Source: Flavobacteriales bacterium 34_180_T64
Lineage (GTDB): Bacteria > Bacteroidota > Bacteroidia > Flavobacteriales > Flavobacteriaceae
Direction: 5' to 3'
DNA length: 64,000 nucleotides
Assembly: GCA_002162765.1 (NCBI GenBank)
Contig: MAAR01000013.1
Span: 62,001-126,000, forward strand
A program made the translations under genes and the position numbers. The notes under the pieces were generated by a model, which saw nothing but the letters and a program-made list of their open reading frames with translations, searched no databases and was not told the DNA's origin. Positions 55,876-63,171 of the stretch are shown here, piece after piece (the stretch's first letter is position 1; each line of letters opens with the position of its first letter).

Positions 55876-56811
55876 ATGCAACAAACTACAAATACAATTT
55901 TAATGATTCGTCCAATTAACTTTAGGATGAACGAACAAACTGCCGTTAATAATTATTATCAAAAAGTAATTGATAATTTATTACCGGAAACTGTAAATAC
56001 CAAAGCGCAACAAGAATTTGATGCTTATGTGGAAAAGCTGAGAGGTATTGGTGTTAATGTTGTTGTTATAAGTGATACAGATGAATTCGATACACCAGAT
56101 TCAATTTTTCCAAATAACTGGATTTCTTTTCATGAAAATGGAAACGTAGGATTGTACCCAATGTTTGCTAAAAACAGACGTCTTGAACGCAGAGAAGATG
56201 TACTATTTGAATTGGAAAAGCAAGGTTTCGAAATCAATAATATTGTGGATTATTCGAGCGCTGAAGACGAATCTGTTTTCCTTGAAGGGACTGGAAGCTT
56301 GTTGCTTGATCGTGTAAACAGAAAAGCATATTGTGCGTTGTCTCCTAGAGCTGATGAGGAGTTGTTTATTGAATTTTGTGAAGATTTTGAATATACGCCT
56401 GTAGTATTTAATTCTAATCAGACCGTAGAAGGAAAGCGTAAAGCTATTTACCATACCAATGTTATGATGTGTTTGGGTGAAACGTTCGCTGTAATTTGTT
56501 TAGATAGCATTGATGATAAAAAGCAACGCAAAAATATAGTTAAACATCTTGAAGAAGATGCTAAACAGGTGATTCAAATAAGCGAGCAACAAGTAGATAA
56601 CTTTGCAGGAAACATGCTGCAAGTTAAAGGTAAAGATGATAAGCTTTATCTAATTATGAGTCAGGCTGCATATGACAGTTTAAGTAAAGCCCAAGTTTCC
56701 ATTATTGAAAATCATTGTGAGATTTTATCTAGCTCATTAGATACTATTGAAGCTTGTGGTGGAGGAAGCGCACGTTGTATGATGTCCGAAGTGTTTTTAC
56801 CTAAATTATAA
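55876..56811 (+). CDS. ctlX: Citrulline-utilisation hydrolase CtlX-like, arginine deiminase-related
   Basis: The 311-residue protein is a guanidine-modifying enzyme superfamily member: 'IMIRPINFRMNEQTAVNNYY'-like start, 'DSIFPNNWISFHENGNVGLY' near 75-95, EGTGS at 137-141, H193 in 'YHTNVMMCLG' and Cys301 in 'CGGGSARCMMSEVFLPKL'. The catalytic set resembles arginine deiminases, and family members in Bacteroidota are annotated CtlX, acting on citrulline or arginine-related compounds. It ends 11 bases from the convergent histidine kinase gene, without a terminator. Confidence 0.8.
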   Translation: MQQTTNTILMIRPINFRMNEQTAVNNYYQKVIDNLLPETVNTKAQQEFDAYVEKLRGIGVNVVVISDTDEFDTPDSIFPNNWISFHENGNVGLYPMFAKNRRLERREDVLFELEKQGFEINNIVDYSSAEDESVFLEGTGSLLLDRVNRKAYCALSPRADEELFIEFCEDFEYTPVVFNSNQTVEGKRKAIYHTNVMMCLGETFAVICLDSIDDKKQRKNIVKHLEEDAKQVIQISEQQVDNFAGNMLQVKGKDDKLYLIMSQAAYDSLSKAQVSIIENHCEILSSSLDTIEACGGGSARCMMSEVFLPKL

Positions 56812-56822
56812 CATACGGCCGA

Positions 56823-58871
56823 TTATTCAGCAGGTTTTATTTTTGGAAGTTCTACATAGAACTTAGTGCCTACATTTTGAGTGCTTTCAACCCAAATTCT
56901 TCCATTGTTTAATTCAACCAATTCTTTGCAAATTGAGAGTCCAAGTCCGGTTCCTTTTTCGTTTTTAGTTCCAACGGTCGTGAATGAACCATTTTTGAAA
57001 AGTTTGTCTATATTTTCTTTAGAAATTCCAACGCCTGTGTCCTCAACACATATTAAAGACTTCCCATTGTGATCCCTGTTCGAAACCGTAATAATATCTC
57101 CAACACGACTAAACTTAACAGCGTTAGTTATTAAATTTTGAATTACAATCTCTACCATACTTTTATCAGCATAAACAAAGTCCCTTTGTGATTCATCAAT
57201 TAATACAATACTTTTTTGCTCCACTTTTTGCTCTACCAAACTCATTTTAGTATGAAATATCTCTTGAATATTAAATAACTCTGGATGCGATTCTAAGTTT
57301 TGCATTTGAGATTTAGACCAGTTCAATAAATTAAATAATAATAAAGATGCATTGTTAGCATTCTCACTTAACTCGGGAATAAGTTCATAAAATTCATCTT
57401 TAGAGATACTGTCTTCTTTTAATAAATCTAAAAATGCTTTAATGGAAGAAACGGAGTCTTTCAAATCATGAGATACAATTGAAAATAATCGATCCTTAAC
57501 TTTATTGGTCTCTTCTAGATGATGAGTTTGCTCCAGAATAGCCTCGTTTTGAAGTTGTATTTGAGCGTTCATTTCTTCCAACTCATGAGTGTATTTTAAA
57601 CGGCTTTTACGCTTTAAATAAATGAGTAATAAAAAGGAAAGTGCAACAATAAATGCTGCGATTAATCCGTAAGTTAAAAGTTTTAAATTCTTAAGTTGTT
57701 TTTCTTTTAGAAGTGCAGCCTCTCTGTCCGCATTAGTTGTTTTATTTTCATTTGAACTATCAACAATTATAGTGTCCGTATATATAGGGATCTTTGGCTT
57801 GTTTTGTTGATTTAATTCTTCCTTTAAATCGTAATATTGACTTTGCCAATAGAATGCATTTTGAAAAAACCCTTTAGTAGAATCTAATTCTTTATGAAGT
57901 TTATAGTTCTTTAATAGTTCAACTTTATTATTGGATTGTTTTGCAATTCTTAGTGCTTCATTTAATTGTTTTTCAGCTGTTCTAACATTTCTTAGTTTTA
58001 GGTTCAAATTTCCAATTGAATTTAAGGCTCTAAGAATACCTTCACTATTTTTAATGTCACGATTAAATTTCAATCCTTCGATTAAATAGGCAGATGCTTT
58101 TGAATAATCTTTAAATTGTACATATTCTTCTCCGATCATTGGTAAGATCTCTCCTCTTAAATCTTGGTCTTGAGCTGGATTTATTAATGCTAGTACTTTT
58201 TCATAATATTCAATAGCCTTTCTATGTTCTTTACGCATAGAGTAAAGCATAGCGATGTTTTTAGTTGAGGTTTTAATACCTGTACTATCTCTTAATTGTT
58301 CCCTAACATTAAGTGCTTTGAAATTAAATTCTAAGGCCTTATCTATTTGTTGTGTATTATAATATGCCTCAGCTAAGTTGTTATATGCTGAACTTAATTC
58401 ATCGCGAAGATTTTTACTTTCAAAAACATTAATAGCTGATAGAGAATTTTTAAGACCCTCTCTGTAATTACCACGTTTAATTTCAATCAATCCAATGCTA
58501 TTATTAACCTTTGCTACACCAAGAGTGTCGTTAAGATCTATATAGTATTGCCGTGATTTATTATAACCATCAATTGCGTTATAATAATCATCCTGTTTAG
58601 AATAAATCAATGCCTTGAAGTAATTAACTTCTGCAATACCTTCTTTATAGTTTAAGCTTTTAGATAGGAGTTCAGTTTGATTAATATACAGTAACGCTTT
58701 CTTATAGTCTTCAATAGTATACAAAGCCTTTATTAACTGTAACGAAGTGTCTACTTTCGTAGAATCTTGTTTTTGATAAGCCAATTGTATAGCGAGACTA
58801 TCTATCTCATTTGTTTGTGAAAAACAAAAAAGGACAGAGAAAAAAGCAGCTAAAGTAATTAACTGTTTCAT
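56823..58871 (-). CDS. TPR-containing membrane sensor histidine kinase
   Basis: The 682-residue protein has a signal peptide ('MKQLITLAAFFSVLFCFSQ') and five to eight TPR units between residues about 45 and 345 in the periplasm. One membrane segment (399-419, 'LTYGLIAAFIVALSFLLLIYL' in part) is followed by a coiled coil (425-455) and a HisKA domain with H468 in 'FSIVSHDLKDSVSSIKAF'. The ATPase domain carries 'NLITNAVKFSRVGD' (N box), 'VEDTGVGISKENIDKLF' and 'GTGLGLSICKELVELNNGRI'. The cognate response regulator is not in the window. Its start codon overlaps the stop of a 41-codon small ORF. Confidence 0.9.
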   Translation of the reverse strand: MKQLITLAAFFSVLFCFSQTNEIDSLAIQLAYQKQDSTKVDTSLQLIKALYTIEDYKKALLYINQTELLSKSLNYKEGIAEVNYFKALIYSKQDDYYNAIDGYNKSRQYYIDLNDTLGVAKVNNSIGLIEIKRGNYREGLKNSLSAINVFESKNLRDELSSAYNNLAEAYYNTQQIDKALEFNFKALNVREQLRDSTGIKTSTKNIAMLYSMRKEHRKAIEYYEKVLALINPAQDQDLRGEILPMIGEEYVQFKDYSKASAYLIEGLKFNRDIKNSEGILRALNSIGNLNLKLRNVRTAEKQLNEALRIAKQSNNKVELLKNYKLHKELDSTKGFFQNAFYWQSQYYDLKEELNQQNKPKIPIYTDTIIVDSSNENKTTNADREAALLKEKQLKNLKLLTYGLIAAFIVALSFLLLIYLKRKSRLKYTHELEEMNAQIQLQNEAILEQTHHLEETNKVKDRLFSIVSHDLKDSVSSIKAFLDLLKEDSISKDEFYELIPELSENANNASLLLFNLLNWSKSQMQNLESHPELFNIQEIFHTKMSLVEQKVEQKSIVLIDESQRDFVYADKSMVEIVIQNLITNAVKFSRVGDIITVSNRDHNGKSLICVEDTGVGISKENIDKLFKNGSFTTVGTKNEKGTGLGLSICKELVELNNGRIWVESTQNVGTKFYVELPKIKPAE

Positions 58872-58993
58872 CTGTTTCGAACGGTGTTAAAAATTGCAAT
58901 GTTGTTTTGACGCGAACTTGCCTTGAGGGAGAGGATAAGTAAGAACACAAAAGACAATAACAATCCTAATAAAGGTTGAATATTAAGTATCAT
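58868..58993 (-). CDS. Candidate 41-residue small membrane protein, coupled to the histidine kinase
   Basis: This frame runs from ATG (complement of 58991-58993) to a TGA that shares four bases (ATGA) with the histidine kinase start. It encodes 41 residues with one hydrophobic segment (residues 6-23, 'QPLLGLLLSFVFLLILSL') and a basic polar tail ('KASSRQNNIAIFNTVRNR'). An in-frame TAA lies eight codons upstream, so it is not longer. The ATGA overlap and the single-span form suggest a real small protein, possibly a regulator of the kinase, but no homologue is known to me and it may be a chance ORF. Confidence 0.5.
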   Translation of the reverse strand: MILNIQPLLGLLLSFVFLLILSLKASSRQNNIAIFNTVRNR

Positions 58994-59293
58994 CAATGTT
59001 TGGGACTTTGATTAATAGCTTACCAAAAATCTTTAAATGGGTAGTAAAAAGCTAATTTCTAGGTTTTAATACCAAAAAATTAGATGAAAGGACTATTAAT
59101 TTATTTAATAAAAAAGTAAGAATCGATAAACGGTAAAAATCATAGAAAAACAACACTTTCATCGATGAAATGCACAATTGGTAACAAAAAATAAAATATC
59201 TAATTAATTTATTGAAAATCAGCACTTTATGATGAAAATCAAATTTATCTGCTATTAATTTATTATATTAACTCAAACTTAAAATATTTACTC
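58994..59293. other. Intergenic region without gene, containing a 14-bp palindrome
   Basis: This 300-base A+T-rich stretch separates the kinase unit and the small membrane protein gene. No ORF with codon structure was seen. It holds the perfect palindrome TTTCATCGATGAAA at 59157-59170 and two copies of TGAAAATCA near 59213 and 59233. No exact TAnnTTTG promoter was recognised. The palindrome could be an operator. Confidence 0.5.
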
Positions 59294-59497
59294 ATGAACA
59301 AGACAGTTAAAACGATTTTGCTAATTGTAGGTGTTGTACTAATAGGTTACGGAATTTACACTATGATTGCTCCTGAAGCATCAGTAAGTGTTGGAAGTGT
59401 GAGTGTTGAGGCTCAAAATAACAATGATTCATATATTACTATTGGTTTAGGTCTTGCTGCTATAGTATTGAGCTTTCTTGGAGGAAGGAAAGCATAG
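59294..59497 (+). CDS. Small two-span membrane protein, DUF3185-like
   Basis: The 67-residue product has two hydrophobic segments (about 5-26, 'VKTILLIVGVVLIGYGIYTM', and 47-62, 'ITIGLGLAAIVLSFLGG') joined by a polar loop rich in Ser, Val and Asn ('ASVSVGSVSVEAQNNND'). It resembles DUF3185 proteins, whose function is unknown. A terminator lies 26 bases after its stop, so it is likely monocistronic. Confidence 0.75.
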   Translation: MNKTVKTILLIVGVVLIGYGIYTMIAPEASVSVGSVSVEAQNNNDSYITIGLGLAAIVLSFLGGRKA

Positions 59498-59522
59498 AAA
59501 CGAATTTAACAAAATATGATCT

Positions 59523-59555
59523 AGCTTGATGACATTCCCGTTGTCAAGCTTTTTT
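59523..59555 (+). terminator. Terminator after the DUF3185-like gene
   Basis: AGCTTGATGAC (59523-59533) pairs with GTTGTCAAGCT (59540-59550) over 11 bp including two G-U pairs, loop ATTCCC, followed by T (59550-59555). Confidence 0.8.
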
Positions 59556-59589
59556 AGTTAATCATAGTTTTAAAACGTTATAAAAGTTT

Positions 59590-59598
59590 TATCTTTGC
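59590..59598 (+). promoter_or_regulatory. argS -7 promoter element
   Basis: TATCTTTGC at 59590-59598 is an exact TAnnTTTG, 22 bases before the argS ATG. The -33 region (GTTTTAAAAC) has no clear TTG. Confidence 0.55.
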
Positions 59599-59619
59599 AC
59601 ACTTAAAAACATACTAAAA

Positions 59620-61398
59620 ATGAGCCTTCAAGCCACTTTAACGAATCATGTCAAACAAGCAATTAAAGCCATATTTAATGCAGAATTAGAAGCTGTAGAA
59701 TTTCAAGCGACGAGAAAAGAGTTTGCTGGAGATATTACAGTTGTAGTGTTTCCAATGTTACGTGTAGTTAAAGGGAATCCAGTGCAGATTGGTGAACAAA
59801 TTGGTCAGTATTTAGAGGCACATGTTGAAGATGTTAAAGGGTTTAATGTTGTAAAAGGGTTTTTGAATATTGAGATTAGTGAGCCGTACTACATTAATTT
59901 CTTCAATGAAATAAATGACAAACTGAACTTCGGATTTGTTGACCCTAATGCTAACGAAGCGGCTGTTATGGTTGAGTATTCTTCACCAAATACGAACAAA
60001 CCATTACACCTAGGTCATATTAGAAATAACTTGTTAGGTTATAGCGTTGCCGAAATCTTAAAGGCATCAGGTAAAAACGTCTATAAAACTCAAATCATTA
60101 ACGATAGAGGGATTCATATTTGCAAAAGCATGTTGGCTTGGGAGAAATTTGGTAATGGAGAGACTCCAGAAAACACAGGATTAAAAGGGGATAAGTTAGT
60201 TGGGAATTACTATGTAAAGTTTGATCAAGAATATAAAAAAGAAATACAAGGTTTAATTGCTCAAGGCAGTTCTGAAGAGGAAGCAAAAAAGCAAGCACCT
60301 TTGTTATTAGAGGCACAACAAATGCTTCAAAAATGGGAAGCTGGTGATGATGATGTTGTGTCGCTTTGGACAACAATGAACCAATGGGTATATGACGGAT
60401 TTGATATAACCTATAAAAACTTAGGCGTTGATTTTGACAAACTCTATTATGAAAGTCAAACCTATTTATTAGGTAAAGAGTTCGTTGCGGAAGGTTTAAG
60501 GTCTGGTGTGTTTTTCACGAAAGAAGATGGATCAGTTTGGTGCGATTTAACAGATGATGGTCTTGATGAAAAGATAGTGCTTCGATCTGATGGTACTGCT
60601 GTTTATATGACCCAAGATATTGGTACTGCTATTCAACGTGTGAAGGATTTTCCGGATGTTGGTGGTATGGTTTATACTGTTGGTAACGAGCAAGAATATC
60701 ACTTTAAAGTTTTATTCCTAATAATTAAAAAGTTAGGTTTTGATTGGGCTAAGAATTTGTTTCATTTGAGCTATGGGATGGTTGATTTGCCTTCAGGGAA
60801 AATGAAAAGTAGAGAAGGAACTGTCGTTGATGCAGATGATCTAATTGACGAGATGGCACAAACTGCAGGAGAAATTTCAGAAGAATTAGGGAAATTAGAA
60901 GGCTATTCTGAAAATGAAAAGCTTCAATTATATAAAACGATAGGCTTAGGTGCATTAAAATATTATATCCTAAAAGTAGACCCTAAAAAGAGAATTTTGT
61001 TTGATCCAAAAGATTCAATTGATTTTCAAGGTAATACAGGGCCTTTCATACAATATACGTATGCGAGAATACAGTCTATTTTGCGTAAGGCAGATTTGAA
61101 TATGGAATTAAATTCAGAACGGTTATCTCTGCATGTCAAGGAAAAAGAGCTTTTGAAACAGATTCAAATGTTTCCAGAAGTTATTCAAAATGCAGCTGAA
61201 CATCATAGTCCTGCCTTGATAGCAAATTATACGTACGATTTAGTAAAAGCGTTTAATTCATTTTATCAAAATGTTTCGATTCTTGGAGCAGATTCCGATA
61301 ATGAGAAAGCATTTCGAGTAAAATTGTCTAAAACTGTAGCAAATATTATAAAAAATGCATTCAGCTTATTAGGAATTGATGTTCCTGAACGTATGTAA
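59620..61398 (+). CDS. argS: Arginyl-tRNA synthetase
   Basis: The 592-residue class I synthetase has an N-terminal tRNA-binding domain to about residue 100, 'SSPNTNKPLHLGHIRNNLLG' with the HIGH motif HLGH at 130-133, and 'GMVDLPSGKMKSREGTVVDA'. In the latter the second signature is a KMSK variant, as often in ArgRS. The C-terminal DALR anticodon domain follows ('FIQYTYARIQSILRKA', 'LLGIDVPERM'). It charges tRNA-Arg. It ends three bases before the convergent deaminase gene. Confidence 0.97.
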   Translation: MSLQATLTNHVKQAIKAIFNAELEAVEFQATRKEFAGDITVVVFPMLRVVKGNPVQIGEQIGQYLEAHVEDVKGFNVVKGFLNIEISEPYYINFFNEINDKLNFGFVDPNANEAAVMVEYSSPNTNKPLHLGHIRNNLLGYSVAEILKASGKNVYKTQIINDRGIHICKSMLAWEKFGNGETPENTGLKGDKLVGNYYVKFDQEYKKEIQGLIAQGSSEEEAKKQAPLLLEAQQMLQKWEAGDDDVVSLWTTMNQWVYDGFDITYKNLGVDFDKLYYESQTYLLGKEFVAEGLRSGVFFTKEDGSVWCDLTDDGLDEKIVLRSDGTAVYMTQDIGTAIQRVKDFPDVGGMVYTVGNEQEYHFKVLFLIIKKLGFDWAKNLFHLSYGMVDLPSGKMKSREGTVVDADDLIDEMAQTAGEISEELGKLEGYSENEKLQLYKTIGLGALKYYILKVDPKKRILFDPKDSIDFQGNTGPFIQYTYARIQSILRKADLNMELNSERLSLHVKEKELLKQIQMFPEVIQNAAEHHSPALIANYTYDLVKAFNSFYQNVSILGADSDNEKAFRVKLSKTVANIIKNAFSLLGIDVPERM

Positions 61399-61401
61399 TA
61401 G

Positions 61402-61842
61402 TTATTCGCCTATATCTTCATTCCATAATTCAGGCTGTTCTTTAATAAACTTAGTCATCAAATCTTGGCATTCTTTATTGTTGGCGTGAATAATTTCGAC
61501 ACCTTTCGACTCTAATAACGCCTCTTCTCCCATGAAAGTTTGGTTTTCACCAATCACAATTTTGGGTATACCATACAGTAATATTGTACCCGAACACATT
61601 GAACATGGTGAGAGCGTTGTGTATAAGGTACATTCCTTATATACAGATGCTTTAAGTCGACCCGTATTTTCAAGAGCATCCATTTCACCATGTAAAATAG
61701 CTGAACCTTTTTGGACGCGTTTATTATGTCCACGTCCAATAATTTCGTTTTTATAAACAATGACTGAGCCAATTGGAATACCGCCTTCTTCATAACCTTT
61801 TCTGGCTTCATTAATAGCAGCTTGTAAAAATTTATCTCGCAT
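61402..61842 (-). CDS. Cytosine/nucleoside deaminase, closely like fungal Fcy1
   Basis: The 146-residue protein has the zinc-dependent deaminase motif H51-G-E53 and PCSMC (C80, C83). Unlike TadA or CDA it resembles yeast cytosine deaminase Fcy1 almost throughout: 'GYEEGGIPIG', 'GRGHNKRVQKGSAILHGEMD', 'LENTGRL', 'YTTLSPCSMCSGTILLYGIP', and the C-terminal 'ELWNEDIGE', which matches the lid of Fcy1 with W140 and D143. The likely reaction is cytosine to uracil, a pyrimidine salvage step. The comparison is from memory of the yeast sequence and was not aligned by program. Confidence 0.8.
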   Translation of the reverse strand: MRDKFLQAAINEARKGYEEGGIPIGSVIVYKNEIIGRGHNKRVQKGSAILHGEMDALENTGRLKASVYKECTLYTTLSPCSMCSGTILLYGIPKIVIGENQTFMGEEALLESKGVEIIHANNKECQDLMTKFIKEQPELWNEDIGE

Positions 61843-61896
61843 AGTTGTAGACGTTTATTTTGTAAAGTATCTAATGTAGTCGTTTTTTTACCTACC

Positions 61897-62073
61897 TCAA
61901 AATAGTTCTTTTATAGTGTCCTGTTCTGTATCTTCTTTTTGCTCTTCTAGCTGTTCTATAAGGTGTTTTGGTAAATCATCTTTTCTGTGGAAAATGATTG
62001 GTACAGGAAGTATGCAGGCTAGTGCAATAAAAAACACCAAGGCGAATCGCCTAAGAAAATAGTCCATCTTCAT
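61897..62073 (-). CDS. Small membrane protein of unknown function (58 aa)
   Basis: A 58-codon frame runs from ATG (complement of 62071-62073) to TGA at 61897-61899. The product has one membrane segment ('FALVFFIALACILPVPIIF', residues 10-28) and an acidic, Glu/Gln-rich tail ('IEQLEEQKEDTEQDTIKELF'). It ends 54 bases before the deaminase gene on the same strand. The clean topology and acidic helix are in favour of a real gene; the function is not known to me. Confidence 0.55.
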   Translation of the reverse strand: MKMDYFLRRFALVFFIALACILPVPIIFHRKDDLPKHLIEQLEEQKEDTEQDTIKELF

Positions 62074-62157
62074 AGAGTATCAAATTGTGAAATACCACCG
62101 AAATGATGTTTCGAATTATTAAAAAAAAATAATGATTAGGACCAATTGCCCTAGGAA

Positions 62158-62520
62158 CTATATCTGAAGAGGGTCTTCTTTCAGGCTTGTTTCTTGATTA
62201 ATTAGAATCAATTCTAAGTCTCTTTTGTAGTCATTATGATTAAAAACGACACTCTTGAAACTTGTGAGCGCTTTGTGTTTGAAATGATTTAAGAAACAAT
62301 CAAAATCGAATTCGATGTAATTGTTAAGCTGTAACGTTTGGAATAGCTTTATACCTTCAACGAAATAAAAGACATGAACATCCTTTGGGGCATTTGTAAG
62401 TGTTAACTCCGTTTGAACTTGAAATGGCAGTGTTGTTGAGGCAATTCCTGAAAATGTCACTAGACTAAATACAGCGACTAGTGTAAGGATGAGCTTATGT
62501 TTTTTTAATAGGAATTGCAT
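62158..62520 (-). CDS. Secreted protein of unknown function (120 aa)
   Basis: The 120-residue product has a signal or membrane segment ('LILTLVAVFSLVTFSGIAS', residues 10-28). A small domain follows with mixed strands and helices ('VHVFYFVEGIKLFQTLQL', 'IEFDFDCFLNHFKHKALTSF') and a polar tail. No family recognised. It lies on the minus strand between the 58-residue protein and the DinB-like gene, 20 bases after the latter, so it may be co-transcribed. Confidence 0.55.
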   Translation of the reverse strand: MQFLLKKHKLILTLVAVFSLVTFSGIASTTLPFQVQTELTLTNAPKDVHVFYFVEGIKLFQTLQLNNYIEFDFDCFLNHFKHKALTSFKSVVFNHNDYKRDLELILINQETSLKEDPLQI

Positions 62521-62540
62521 ATTTTAAAGATACATAATTT

Positions 62541-63092
62541 CTAAGTATCGAATTGTCCTTTATGCTCTAAGGCTTGTCTAATGTGTGCTAAATGATGATT
62601 AGAATGCCAAGCGTAAATGCCAATATTTTCATCCAATCGAACACGATTTTCATGATCTGGATGCGTAAATTGTTTAGCTAAATCTTCAGCAGTTAAACTT
62701 CGTAATAAGTTGCATAATTTGGCATGTAAACCTTTTAATAGCAATATGGTATCGTCCAGATTATTGTCATTGCAATCAATAAGTTTAGCCCATCGATCTT
62801 CATGATAAGGTCTAATAGTAGGAATGTCTTCAGTAAGCGCTAATTTAAATCGAATAATACTGTTGATATGGCTATCTGCACAATGATGTACAACTTGTTT
62901 TATATTCCAGCCACCTGGACGATATGTCCAATGGAGCTGGTCAATTGTTAAATCTTTCGTGAGCGATACTAAAGTTTTAGGAAACTGTTCTAAATCGTTA
63001 ATCCATGTATATAATACCGTAGCATCAATTTTATCTGGCTTAATGAATTCTCCAATTGGATATTTAAGAGCATAGAGTTCTTGATCGGTCAT
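62541..63092 (-). CDS. DinB-like (YfiT/BstA-type) metal-dependent protein
   Basis: The 183-residue protein matches the DinB-like four-helix superfamily: 'LDQLHWTYRPGGWNIKQVVHHCADSHINS' in key parts (first metal-ligand histidine region), 'NLLRSLTAEDLAKQFTHPDH' and 'NIGIYAWHSNHHLAHIRQAL' with further histidines. YfiT of Bacillus is a nickel hydrolase-like fold, while others act as thiol-dependent transferases such as bacillithiol or mycothiol S-transferases. The exact activity cannot be read. A 14-bp palindrome lies 34 bases upstream. Confidence 0.85.
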   Translation of the reverse strand: MTDQELYALKYPIGEFIKPDKIDATVLYTWINDLEQFPKTLVSLTKDLTIDQLHWTYRPGGWNIKQVVHHCADSHINSIIRFKLALTEDIPTIRPYHEDRWAKLIDCNDNNLDDTILLLKGLHAKLCNLLRSLTAEDLAKQFTHPDHENRVRLDENIGIYAWHSNHHLAHIRQALEHKGQFDT

Positions 63093-63125
63093 ATTAATTG
63101 ATCTTTATGTGCGCTGTTTTTTCAA

Positions 63126-63139
63126 TAGAATGCATTCTA
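63126..63139. repeat. Perfect 14-bp palindrome upstream of the DinB-like gene
   Basis: TAGAATGCATTCTA is its own reverse complement. It lies between the DinB-like start (63092) and the receptor stop (63172), a suitable place for a dimeric regulator binding site controlling the DinB-like gene. It may also be a weak hairpin. Confidence 0.4.
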
Positions 63140-63171
63140 GATGCTTTCTGATAAAGATACTTCAAATTCTA

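Noticed and set aside
59523-59555. Possible small RNA or attachment site at the hairpin before argS
   Set aside because: A hairpin with a T-run right after a gene is simply explained as a terminator, and no integrase is near.
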